Shown one piece after another: positions 1 to 6,638 of a stretch of DNA of 21,755 nucleotides. Position 1 is the stretch's first letter. Every line of letters starts with the position of its first letter. Location: NCBI GenBank assembly GCA_038323655.1, contig JBBQHE010000052.1:1-21755 (forward strand), in the 5' to 3' direction. A model generated the notes under the pieces. That model was given only the letters and a program-made list of their open reading frames with translations. It searched no databases and was not told the origin of the DNA. Source of the DNA: Humitalea sp038323655. Lineage in GTDB: Bacteria > Pseudomonadota > Alphaproteobacteria > Acetobacterales > Acetobacteraceae. The translations under genes were made by a program, and so were the position numbers.

Positions 1-39
1 CGTCACAGCCCCCCGTCAAAGCCCCCCGTCACAGCCCCT
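1..39. repeat. 13-bp tandem repeat just past the tig stop
   Basis: Three head-to-tail copies of a 13-base C-rich unit (core CGTCACAGCCCC) begin at bases 1, 14 and 27. The middle copy has CAAAG for CACAG. The array starts 6 bases beyond the tig stop codon and may continue off the left edge. On the tig strand each copy contains a TGA triplet. I see no strong hairpin in it, so a role as a terminator is not supported by shape alone. Confidence 0.8.
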
Positions 40-45
40 GGGCGA

Positions 46-1377
46 TCAGGCCTCGGCGGGGGCCGCCGTCAGCTCGGCGACCGAAACCTCGACCTCGGTC
101 ACCTTCGCAAGCTCCAGCATGAAATCGACGACCTTGTCCTCGAAGATCGGCCCACGCAGGTTGTCGGCCGCTTGCGGGTTCTTCTGGAAATAATCCATCA
201 CCTGCTTTTCCTGGCCGGGGTAGCGACCGGCTTCGGCCCGCACGGCACGGTTCAACTCGTCGGCCGTGACCTGCACCCCGTTCACGCGGCCAATCTCGGC
301 CAGCATCAGGCCGAGTCGGATCCGGCGCATCGCGATGGCGCGGTACTCGGCCTTCAGCGTGTCGTCATCCTTGCCGGCATCGCCCGCATCCAGGCGCCCG
401 GCTTTCTGGTCGGCTTCGACCCGCTGCCAGATCTGGGCGAATTCGCCATCGACCATGCCCTCCGGCACTTCGAAGGCGGCCTGGGCCGACAGCGCGTCCA
501 GCAGGGCGCGCTTCACCTTCTGCCGCGAAAGCCCATCATATTCGCGCTGCAGCCCCTCGGACAGCACCTTCTTCACCGCCTCCAGGTCCTCAAGACCGAG
601 GGTCTTGGCGAAGGCGTCGTCGATCGGGGGCACCAGCGCCTGCTGCAGCTTCTTGGCCGTGATGTCGAAGATGGCCGACTTTCCGGCCAGTTCGGCGGCA
701 CCGTATTCCGCTGGGAAGGTGACGTTGATCTGGCGGCTTTCGCCCGGGGCCAGGCCCTCCAGCTGCTCGGTGAAGCCGGGGATGAAGCCATCGCCGCCGA
801 CCTCGATCGGCATGTCGTCCATGCTGCCGCCCTTGAAGGGCTCGGTCTCGCCGTCCAGCCGGCCGACGAAATCACAGACCAGAATGTCGCCGCGGGCGGC
901 GGGGCGGGCTTCCTCGACATCCGTCATGGTCTTGTGGCGGGCGGCGATGCCGGCGATGGCCGTGTCGATCTCGGCGTCGGACGGCGCGGCCTTGGGCCGG
1001 TCGATGGCGATGGCCGAAAAATCAGGGAGCGGGATTTCCGGCAGCAGTTCCAGCTCGACCTTGAACTCCAGGTCGCCGCCCTCGGGGAAGTTCACGAGGT
1101 CGATCTTCGGCTGCATGGCCGGGCGCAGGCCGCGGTCGGCGACGACCTTGCGGGTCGCCTCGCCGACCTGTTCTTCCAGCACTTCGCTCATGACCGCCGC
1201 GCCATAGCGCTGCTTGACGACCGAGGCCGGCACCTTGCCCGGGCGGAAACCCGGCAGGCGCAGGTCACGGCCGAGGGCCGCGAGGCGCTTGTCGCGACCG
1301 GCCGAGATCTCGGCGGCCGAAACCACGACGCTGTAGCCGCGCTTGAGGCCTTCGTTGGCGAACTCGGTGACCTGCAT
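46..1377 (-). CDS. tig: Trigger factor (ribosome-associated chaperone and prolyl isomerase)
   Basis: Trigger factor binds the ribosome near the exit tunnel and shelters nascent chains. The 443-residue protein has the family layout: an N-terminal ribosome-binding domain with GFRPGKVP at residues 43-50, an FKBP-type isomerase domain around residues 163-242 (GDILVCDF, FKGG), and a long helical C-terminal domain. Length matches the family (about 430-450). The reading frame stays open upstream, but that extension runs into the tRNA-Leu gene, so the ATG giving MQVTEFANEG is chosen. In many alphaproteobacteria tig sits just upstream of clpP, so clpP may lie immediately left of this window; that is inference. 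A short tandem repeat follows the stop codon. Confidence 0.96.
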   Translation of the reverse strand: MQVTEFANEGLKRGYSVVVSAAEISAGRDKRLAALGRDLRLPGFRPGKVPASVVKQRYGAAVMSEVLEEQVGEATRKVVADRGLRPAMQPKIDLVNFPEGGDLEFKVELELLPEIPLPDFSAIAIDRPKAAPSDAEIDTAIAGIAARHKTMTDVEEARPAARGDILVCDFVGRLDGETEPFKGGSMDDMPIEVGGDGFIPGFTEQLEGLAPGESRQINVTFPAEYGAAELAGKSAIFDITAKKLQQALVPPIDDAFAKTLGLEDLEAVKKVLSEGLQREYDGLSRQKVKRALLDALSAQAAFEVPEGMVDGEFAQIWQRVEADQKAGRLDAGDAGKDDDTLKAEYRAIAMRRIRLGLMLAEIGRVNGVQVTADELNRAVRAEAGRYPGQEKQVMDYFQKNPQAADNLRGPIFEDKVVDFMLELAKVTEVEVSVAELTAAPAEA

Positions 1378-1428
1378 GTGTCTCGTGACCTGTTCTGCGT
1401 GACTGTCCGCGCTGGGGCTGGTCCGGCC

Positions 1429-1513
1429 TGGTGCGGGCGGAGGGATTTGAACCCCCAAGGCTTGCGCCACTGGAACCTAAATCCAGCGTGTCTGCCAATT
1501 CCACCACGCCCGC
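1429..1513 (-). tRNA. tRNA-Leu (anticodon UAG)
   Basis: The 85-base gene folds as a class II tRNA with a long variable arm. The 7-bp acceptor stem pairs GCGGGCG (5') with CGCCCGC (3'), followed by discriminator A and an encoded CCA (1429-1431). The T arm contains GGTTCAAATCC. The anticodon stem CTGGA/TCCAG closes a loop TTTAGGT, which puts TAG at 1477-1479 on the complementary strand. It would read CUN leucine codons. It lies 51 bases upstream of tig on the same strand. Confidence 0.97.
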
Positions 1514-1526
1514 GGCCAGGGCTGGC

Positions 1527-1548
1527 CCCCGCGCTTGCGAAGCCGGGG
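1527..1548. terminator. GC-rich hairpin between the secreted-protein gene and tRNA-Leu
   Basis: CCCCG and CGGGG arms plus an inner GCTT/AAGC pair around a GCG loop form a 9-bp stem with a single bulged C. There is no T tract on either strand. It could end transcription from the upstream secreted-protein gene or be part of the tRNA leader. The neighbouring GGCCA-GGGC-TGGCC hairpin (1513-1526) lies between it and the tRNA 5' end. Confidence 0.3.
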
Positions 1549-1602
1549 CCTTAGCGGATGCCGGGCGGGAAGCCAAGGCGCGACGCGAGACCCCGCCGCC
1601 GG

Positions 1603-1863
1603 TCAGAACCGGAAATAGATGCCGGGCGGCGGCGCGGGGCGGTAGTAGGGGCGCTGCTGGTACACCACCGGCGGCGGATAATGCCGCGGCTGGTAGTAGT
1701 AACCTGGCGGCGGCGGCGGCCGACGGTGATGCCAGCCGGGCGGCGGGCCGCGATGGCCATAGCCCGGCGGCGGGCGGCGATAGCCGTCACCGCGGGCTTC
1801 GGCGGGCATGCTGGCCGTGCCCAAAAGGGCCGCGGCGATCAGGATCGAAGCAAGGATGCGCAT
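1603..1863 (-). CDS. Small secreted Pro/Tyr/Arg-rich protein of unknown function
   Basis: An 86-residue protein. Residues 1-23 form a signal peptide (MRILASILIAAALLG, then AEA as a likely signal peptidase I site). The mature part is almost entirely low complexity: repeated PPPG blocks with Arg, His and Tyr between them (PPPGYGHRG, PPPGWHH, PPPPPGYYY), ending in IYFRF. There are no cysteines. It is predicted to be exported to the periplasm or surface. A strong ribosome site (AGAAGGAGG) stands about 10 bases before the ATG and fixes the start. Comparable short proline/tyrosine-rich exported proteins are common in alphaproteobacteria without known function. The repeated composition could also help a spurious open frame, but the signal peptide plus ribosome site argue for a real gene. 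Confidence 0.8.
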   Translation of the reverse strand: MRILASILIAAALLGTASMPAEARGDGYRRPPPGYGHRGPPPGWHHRRPPPPPGYYYQPRHYPPPVVYQQRPYYRPAPPPGIYFRF

Positions 1864-1950
1864 GGGGCTTGGCCTCCTTCTGGCCAGACGCCAGTCATGC
1901 CTCTGCAACGCGGCGGGCTGATGGCGGGTTGCGCCGCTTTCCCGCCACGA

Positions 1951-3276
1951 TCAGCCCAGCACCCGGGCAAACACCGCATCGACCTGGGCAAAGTCCCGCG
2001 CCGGATCCATCGCCGTATCCAGCGCCGCGGCATCCAGCACCACCGCGGCATCGGCCAGCAGATTGTCACGGAACGACCGGGCGTCGGCCTCGCCGAGCTT
2101 CTCCCAGGTCGCCATCGCGGCCCGCTGCACCGCGGCATAGGCGTCTTCGCGGGCCACACCCGCCTGGGTCAGCGCCAGCAGCACTTTCTGGCTGTGGACG
2201 ACACCGCCCAGGCTGTCGAGGTTGGCGCGCATCCGCGCGGGGTAGATGGTCAGCTTGTCCATCATCCCCGCCGCCCGCATCAGCGCGAAGTCCAGCGTCA
2301 CGGTCGCATCGGGGGCGATGCCGCGCTCCACGCTGGAATGGCTGATGTCGCGCTCGTGCCAGAGCGCCACATTCTCCAGCGCCGGCACGACCGCGGCGCG
2401 GACCAGGCGGGCGAGACCCGTGAGGTTCTCGCTCAGCACCGGATTGCGCTTGTGCGGCATGGCCGAGGAGCCCTTCTGGCCCGGGTGGAAGTATTCCTCG
2501 GCCTCCCGCACCTCGGACCGTTGCAGATGGCGCACTTCCGTCGCCAGGCGCTCGATGCTGCTGGCGACGACGGCCAGCGCGCAGAAGAAGGCCGCATGGC
2601 GGTCGCGCGGGATGACCTGGGTGCTGACGGGTTCCGGCCGCAGGCCGAGTTTTTCAGCAACGAAAGCCTCGACCCGGGGATCGACACTGGCAAAGGTGCC
2701 GACGGGGCCTGAAATCGCACAGGTCGCGATTTCTGCCCGCGCCGCCACCAGGCGCTCGCGTCCGCGGAAAAACTCGGCGTAGTGGCCGAGCAGCTTCAAC
2801 CCAAAAGTCGTGGGTTCGGCATGGATGCCGTGGCTGCGGCCGATGGTCGGCGTGTGGCGGTGTTCCTCGGCCCGCCGGCGCAGGGCGGCCAGCAGCGCGT
2901 CCATGTCGGCGATCAGCAGGTCGGCGGCCCGCACCAGTTGCACGTTCAGGCAGGTGTCGAGCACGTCGGAACTCGTCATGCCCTGATGCATGAAGCGCGC
3001 CTCAGGCCCGATGCCCTCGCCGAGCCAGGTGAGGAAGGCGATCACGTCATGCCGCGTCACCCGCTCGATCGCGTCGATCCGGTCGAGGTCGTCCTGGCTG
3101 ATGGCGGCCGTGCGCGCGGCGCCCTTTTCGCGGATCACGCGGGCCGCCTCCGCCGGGATGGTGCCGAGGCCCGCCATGGCCTCGGCTGCCAGCGCCTCGA
3201 TCTCGAACCAGATGCGGAAGCGGCTTTCGGGCGACCAGATCGCGGCCATCTCGGGGCGGGTGTAGCGGGGGATCAT
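1951..3276 (-). CDS. purB: Adenylosuccinate lyase
   Basis: This enzyme of the fumarase/aspartase superfamily splits SAICAR to AICAR and adenylosuccinate to AMP, in purine synthesis. It has 441 residues, typical of the bacterial short form. Visible motifs: TRHDV around residue 76, GMTSSD at 99-104, the histidine of GRSHGIHAEPTT (H149), and the superfamily signature GSSAMPHKRNP at 269-279, which holds the mobile loop serine. The start MIPRYTRPEM matches the usual N-terminus of the family, so the open upstream extension is rejected. It is transcribed away from terC, with 208 bases between them holding a 20-bp dyad. Confidence 0.96.
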   Translation of the reverse strand: MIPRYTRPEMAAIWSPESRFRIWFEIEALAAEAMAGLGTIPAEAARVIREKGAARTAAISQDDLDRIDAIERVTRHDVIAFLTWLGEGIGPEARFMHQGMTSSDVLDTCLNVQLVRAADLLIADMDALLAALRRRAEEHRHTPTIGRSHGIHAEPTTFGLKLLGHYAEFFRGRERLVAARAEIATCAISGPVGTFASVDPRVEAFVAEKLGLRPEPVSTQVIPRDRHAAFFCALAVVASSIERLATEVRHLQRSEVREAEEYFHPGQKGSSAMPHKRNPVLSENLTGLARLVRAAVVPALENVALWHERDISHSSVERGIAPDATVTLDFALMRAAGMMDKLTIYPARMRANLDSLGGVVHSQKVLLALTQAGVAREDAYAAVQRAAMATWEKLGEADARSFRDNLLADAAVVLDAAALDTAMDPARDFAQVDAVFARVLG

Positions 3277-3391
3277 GCGGCGGCTCCGGTTCTGGTCGGC
3301 GACGTGCCGTCGCGCCGATCGGCGGACCGCGCCGATCGATGGGCGGCTTGTCGCGCCGCGGGGCGGGCGTGGCAACGGTGGCCGGTCGCCG

Positions 3392-3411
3392 ACATGAACG
3401 ATCCTTCATGT
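3392..3411. promoter_or_regulatory. 20-bp dyad (ACATGAA-N6-TTCATGT) between purB and terC
   Basis: Two perfect 7-base inverted arms are separated by six bases (CGATCC), 74 bases before the first terC start and 116 bases before the purB start. The arms are AT-richer than their surroundings, as expected of a protein-binding operator. It could also be an RNA hairpin in a terC leader. I cannot assign a regulator; it does not look like the Mur or MntR boxes I know. Confidence 0.4.
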
Positions 3412-3484
3412 GGCCGAACGTGGGTTGTCGCGGCATTGCCTGGGCGTTAAGCGCGACGACCCTCAGCGATCCGGACCACGCCCC

Positions 3485-4108
3485 ATGGATTTATCCGCCT
3501 ACATGCCGCAGCTGATCGCGCTCGGTCAGGTCCTGTTCATCGATATCGTGCTGGCTGGCGACAATGCCATCGTGGTCGGCATGGCGGCGGCTGGGCTGCC
3601 GCCGGAGCAGCGGCGCAAGGCGATCCTGTGGGGCATCGCGGCGGCCACGATCATGCGTATCGGCTTTGCGATGATCACGACGCAGTTGCTCGCGATCGTC
3701 GGCATCACGCTGGCGGGTGGCGTTTTGCTGCTCTGGGTCTGCTGGAAGATGTATCGCGAGTTGCGCGCGAGCCACGCGCAATCGGCCGAGGAGATGCTCG
3801 CCGCAGCCGCGACCGCCGAGGGTGCGCCGAAGAAGACGCTGCGCCAGGCGATCATCCAGATCCTGGTCGCCGACGTCTCCATGTCGCTCGACAATGTGCT
3901 CGCGGTGGCGGGGGCTGCGAAGGATCACCCCTACATCCTGATCTTCGGGCTTGCGGTCTCGGTCGTGCTGATGGGCATTGCCGCCACCTTCATCGCCAAG
4001 CTGCTGGAAAAGCACCGCTGGATCGCCTGGCTCGGCCTGTTCGTCATTCTTTATGTGGCCGGTGCGATGATCTGGGAGGGCACGCACGAGGTGGCCCGGG
4101 TCCTGTAG
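3485..4108 (+). CDS. TerC/YjbE-family integral membrane protein (first copy)
   Basis: A 207-residue inner-membrane protein of the TerC family, whose members are implicated in manganese or other divalent-cation export and in metal loading of exported proteins. The acidic family motifs are present in two membrane helices: GDNAIVV at residues 25-31 and DVSMSLDNVLAVAG at 130-143. About six membrane helices flank a charged cytoplasmic loop near residues 90-120. The ATG at MDLSAYMPQL is chosen because the family begins shortly before the first helix; no clear ribosome site is visible. It is followed 142 bases later by a paralogue, so the two probably arose by duplication. Substrate is inferred only from the family. 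Confidence 0.88.
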   Translation: MDLSAYMPQLIALGQVLFIDIVLAGDNAIVVGMAAAGLPPEQRRKAILWGIAAATIMRIGFAMITTQLLAIVGITLAGGVLLLWVCWKMYRELRASHAQSAEEMLAAAATAEGAPKKTLRQAIIQILVADVSMSLDNVLAVAGAAKDHPYILIFGLAVSVVLMGIAATFIAKLLEKHRWIAWLGLFVILYVAGAMIWEGTHEVARVL

Positions 4109-4112
4109 CGCA

Positions 4113-4135
4113 GGACACTTGATTGCGGTTTGTCC
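4113..4135 (+). other. Hairpin GGACA/TGTCC just past the first terC stop
   Basis: A 5-bp stem (4113-4117 with 4131-4135) closes a 13-base loop five bases after the stop codon of the first terC gene. It precedes a much stronger hairpin at 4153-4171. Together they may make a structured leader for the second terC gene. There is no T tract. Confidence 0.25.
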
Positions 4136-4152
4136 AGATCGAACAGGGGTTT

Positions 4153-4171
4153 GCGCGCGGTGGCCGCGCGC
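4153..4171 (+). other. Strong 8-bp hairpin in the leader of the second terC gene
   Basis: GCGCGCGG and CCGCGCGC pair perfectly around a TGG loop, 79 bases before the second terC start. No T run follows, so it is a poor intrinsic terminator. It could attenuate transcription, protect the downstream mRNA, or simply reflect base composition. I looked here for the manganese-sensing yybP-ykoY riboswitch core and did not find it. Confidence 0.35.
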
Positions 4172-4250
4172 CTAGCGTCCGCGCGTCGAACAAGACGACG
4201 GGATGCGCCGCGGACCGCGTGACGCACCACAGACGCGTGCGGAGACTTTC

Positions 4251-4892
4251 ATGGACTGGTTGAGCGGCTCTTTGCCTGGGCTGTTGGAGATCATCTGGCT
4301 CAACGTCATCCTTTCGGGTGACAATGCGGTGGTGATCGGCCTTGCGGCGGCCGGCCTGCCCGCGCATCAGCGCGGCAAGGCCGTCCTGTTCGGCGTGGTG
4401 GCCGCGGCGGTGCTGCGCATCATTTTCTCGATTTTCGCCACCAAGCTGCTGCAACTTTGGTGGATCGACCTCGTTGGCGGTCTGGCGCTGCTCTACATCG
4501 CCTACGGTTTCCTGCAGGAACTGCGTGAGAAGAAGGACGCCGAAGGACACAACATCGAAGGCGGGCATCCCGACAAGACGCTGATGGCCGCCCTGTGGCA
4601 GATCATCATTGCCGATGTCTCCATGAGCCTGGACAATGTGTTGGCTGTCGCTGCCGTGGCGCGTGGGAACCTCACCCTGCTGACAGTCGGCCTGGCCATT
4701 TCCATCATCATGATGGGTCTGCTGGGCGGGCTGCTGGCCAAGATGCTGGAGCGCTACAAATGGATTGCCTGGGTGGGCCTGGCCCTGATCTTGTACATCG
4801 CCGCCACGCTGCTGTGGGACGGCATCCTGATCGCCAATGTCGAATTGGCGCTGGGCCTGCCGGTGCCGGCGCCACACGCGGTCGCGCATTGA
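4251..4892 (+). CDS. TerC/YjbE-family integral membrane protein (second copy)
   Basis: A 213-residue paralogue of the preceding protein. It has the same two motifs, SGDNAVVIGLAAAGLP from residue 22 and DVSMSLDNVLAVA at 122-134, and about six membrane helices. The middle loop differs: it is His- and Asp-containing (KKDAEGHNIEGGHPDKT, residues 94-110), where the first copy has a longer Ala/Glu-rich loop. A GGAG ribosome site lies just before the ATG. Its stop codon overlaps the TTG start of a lipoprotein gene, so the two are probably co-translated. A role in divalent-metal export is inferred from the family, with manganese the usual suspect. Confidence 0.88.
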   Translation: MDWLSGSLPGLLEIIWLNVILSGDNAVVIGLAAAGLPAHQRGKAVLFGVVAAAVLRIIFSIFATKLLQLWWIDLVGGLALLYIAYGFLQELREKKDAEGHNIEGGHPDKTLMAALWQIIIADVSMSLDNVLAVAAVARGNLTLLTVGLAISIIMMGLLGGLLAKMLERYKWIAWVGLALILYIAATLLWDGILIANVELALGLPVPAPHAVAH

Positions 4893-5488
4893 TCGCACGC
4901 ATCGCCGGCCTCAGCCTCGTCTCGCTGGTGACGGCGTGTGCCGCGCCCTCCGCCACGGTCTCACCGCCCGCGGCGCGCAGCGGCGCCCGGCCGGGGCTGG
5001 AGGCCCAGGTCGCCCGCCTGCCCGACGACCTGGCCGGTTTCCGCCGCGGCCCGGTCACGGACTTCGAAGCCCGCAACCCGGGCTATGGCCATGGCGTGGA
5101 GTACACCGCGGCGAACCGGGCGGCGGTGGCCAATGTGGCGCTGTACGATCGCGGGCGCGCGGGCGTGCCAAGCGACCCCAGCGACCCGGCCCTGCGTGCC
5201 GAGTTGGACCGAGCGGTGCGTGATGCCACCGCGCAGCCGGCGCGCAGCACGGGCCGCGCCCTGGCCGAAACCGGGCGCCGCATCCTGCCCGCACCAGGCG
5301 GGCCGGGACTTGCCTGCGCCGACCTCACCGGAAATTTCGGCCGCACCCCGATCGACCGGCTGGTCTGTGTCGGCGGTGCCCAGGGGCGCTTCATCCAGGT
5401 GCTGGTGACGATGCCCGACCGCCGCCCAGCCCTGGCCGACGCCTCGGCCTTCGCCGCGGCCGCGGCCGGGGCCGCACGCGGGGTCTGA
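4889..5488 (+). CDS. Putative lipoprotein of unknown function, coupled to terC
   Basis: A 199-residue protein with a short hydrophobic leader and a lipobox, VTAC, placing the lipidated cysteine at residue 17. After it comes a Pro/Ala-rich linker and a roughly 150-residue soluble part with two further cysteines (LACAD and LVCVG), which could form a disulfide in the periplasm. No ATG lies near the leader. The TTG start, sharing two bases with the terC stop (ATTGA), gives a perfectly placed signal peptide and is therefore chosen. I do not recognise the domain. Its coupling to terC suggests a periplasmic partner of the transporter or an envelope protein that receives metal; this is inference. Confidence 0.72.
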   Translation: MIARIAGLSLVSLVTACAAPSATVSPPAARSGARPGLEAQVARLPDDLAGFRRGPVTDFEARNPGYGHGVEYTAANRAAVANVALYDRGRAGVPSDPSDPALRAELDRAVRDATAQPARSTGRALAETGRRILPAPGGPGLACADLTGNFGRTPIDRLVCVGGAQGRFIQVLVTMPDRRPALADASAFAAAAAGAARGV

Positions 5489-5498
5489 AGCCGGGGGC

Positions 5499-5517
5499 GG
5501 CTGGCGTTACCCCAGCC
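5499..5517. terminator. Possible two-way terminator hairpin between lipoprotein gene and oxyR
   Basis: GGCTGG (5499-5504) pairs with CCAGCC (5512-5517) across the 18-base gap between the two converging genes, reaching into the oxyR stop. A stem on both strands fits a shared terminator for converging genes, but no T tract follows on either side. Confidence 0.35.
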
Positions 5518-6412
5518 CGGCCGCAGCGGCGGCGGCGAAGCCCCGCAACCGGTCCGCAATCACCTGGCCCACGGCCTGCACCGCCTGGTGCCGTGCAAAT
5601 CCCTGCCGCCAGGCGATGCGGATGGTGCGCCCGGCCAGGGCCGCCAACGGCCGCAGGGTGATGCCGGCGTCCAGCGCCGCGCCGGCCGCCAGGCCCGGGA
5701 TCAGCGTGGTGCCGTAGCCGGCGGCGACCATGTTGAGCAGTGTCGACAGGCTCGCCGCGCGCAGGCTGCCGCCCAGGGCCCCGCCCGCCCCGCAGGCGGC
5801 CAGGGCCTGGTCCCGCAGGCAATGCCCATCGGCCAGCACCAGGATGTCCGCTGCCAATTCGGCCTCCGACACCACCGCCCGGCCGGCCAACGGATGTTCA
5901 GGCGGCAGGGCGGCCAGGAAGGGTTCGTCGAACAGCGCCTGGCTTGCCAGGTCGCCGCCGTCGGTACGGGTGGCGAGCAGCACGGCGTCGAGGTCATGCG
6001 CCCGCAACCGGTCGAGCAGGGCGCTGGTCTGGTCTTCCCAGGGTTCGAGATCGAGCGCCGGCAGCGCGCTGCGCAGCGGGGCGAAGACCAGCGGCAGCAG
6101 ATAAGGCGCAAGCGTGGGGATGATGCCCAGGCGCAAGCGTCCGGCCAGGGGGTCGCGCAGGTCGCGCGCCACCGCCAGGATCGCATCGGTCTCGGCCAGT
6201 GCCGCCCTGGCATGGCCCAGCAGCCGGTCGCAGGCCGCGGTGCGCACGACGCCTTTCTGCGATCGCTCGAACAGGGCGACGCCAAGGCTGTCTTCCAACT
6301 TGCGCAGCTGCACCGACAAGGTTGGCTGGCTGACGCCGCAGGCCGCAGCCGCACGGCCGAAATGGCCGTGCTCGGCGACCGCCAGCAGATAACGCAGGTC
6401 GCGCAGATTCAT
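5507..6412 (-). CDS. oxyR: Peroxide-sensing LysR-family regulator OxyR
   Basis: A 301-residue LysR-type regulator. An N-terminal winged helix-turn-helix (about residues 18-37, FGRAAAACGVSQPTLS) is followed by a substrate-domain fold. The segment DGHCLRDQALAAC carries two cysteines, C198 and C207, with the exact nine-residue step and flanking sequence of the redox pair C199/C208 of E. coli OxyR. Oxidation by hydrogen peroxide forms the disulfide that switches the protein on. NMVAAGYG, typical of OxyR, follows. The start MNLRDLRYLL is standard for the family. The gene diverges from katG, and an OxyR-type half-site pair lies 18 bases before its start, so it probably also controls itself. Confidence 0.93.
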   Translation of the reverse strand: MNLRDLRYLLAVAEHGHFGRAAAACGVSQPTLSVQLRKLEDSLGVALFERSQKGVVRTAACDRLLGHARAALAETDAILAVARDLRDPLAGRLRLGIIPTLAPYLLPLVFAPLRSALPALDLEPWEDQTSALLDRLRAHDLDAVLLATRTDGGDLASQALFDEPFLAALPPEHPLAGRAVVSEAELAADILVLADGHCLRDQALAACGAGGALGGSLRAASLSTLLNMVAAGYGTTLIPGLAAGAALDAGITLRPLAALAGRTIRIAWRQGFARHQAVQAVGQVIADRLRGFAAAAAAGLG

Positions 6413-6430
6413 GGTGACCCGTCGAGTGTC

Positions 6431-6445
6431 ATAGGCTGCGTCTAT
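6431..6445. promoter_or_regulatory. OxyR binding half-site pair (ATAG-N7-CTAT)
   Basis: The 15 bases begin with ATAG and end with CTAT, separated by seven bases, matching the spacing of the known OxyR element. That element normally has two such units 7 bases apart; the second unit is not recognisable on either side. It lies between the divergent oxyR and katG genes, 18 bases from the oxyR start and 193 from the katG start. Binding here would overlap the oxyR promoter and could act on katG. Confidence 0.72.
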
Positions 6446-6638
6446 CACACCCCGCACCGATCCAGGCTTCCATTTATCTGCCTTATGCCGCTAGCCTGCA
6501 CATGGCCGAGGGAAGCGACGCCCAGCCTGCCGCCCCGGCAACAGCCAGGGCGGCCAAGCGCCGCCAAAGTTTTCCAGACGCGCCGGGTGCGACTTTGCCC
6601 CCCGGCACGACCAAAGCAGCAAGAAACGGGAGAGACAC

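Noticed and set aside
1378..1470. Longer N-terminus for trigger factor
   Set aside because: The extension overlaps the tRNA-Leu gene and adds residues not found in the family; MQVTEF is the normal start region.
172..1554. Long plus-strand open frame opposite tig and the tRNA
   Set aside because: It is a GC-rich antisense shadow; the minus-strand trigger factor has clear family motifs. The same applies to the long frames opposite purB, katG, the DUF445 gene and flhB.
4109..4250. Manganese riboswitch (yybP-ykoY type) before the second terC
   Set aside because: The conserved GGGGAGUAG-type core and paired internal loops are not present here, nor in the purB-terC gap. Only ordinary GC-rich hairpins are visible.
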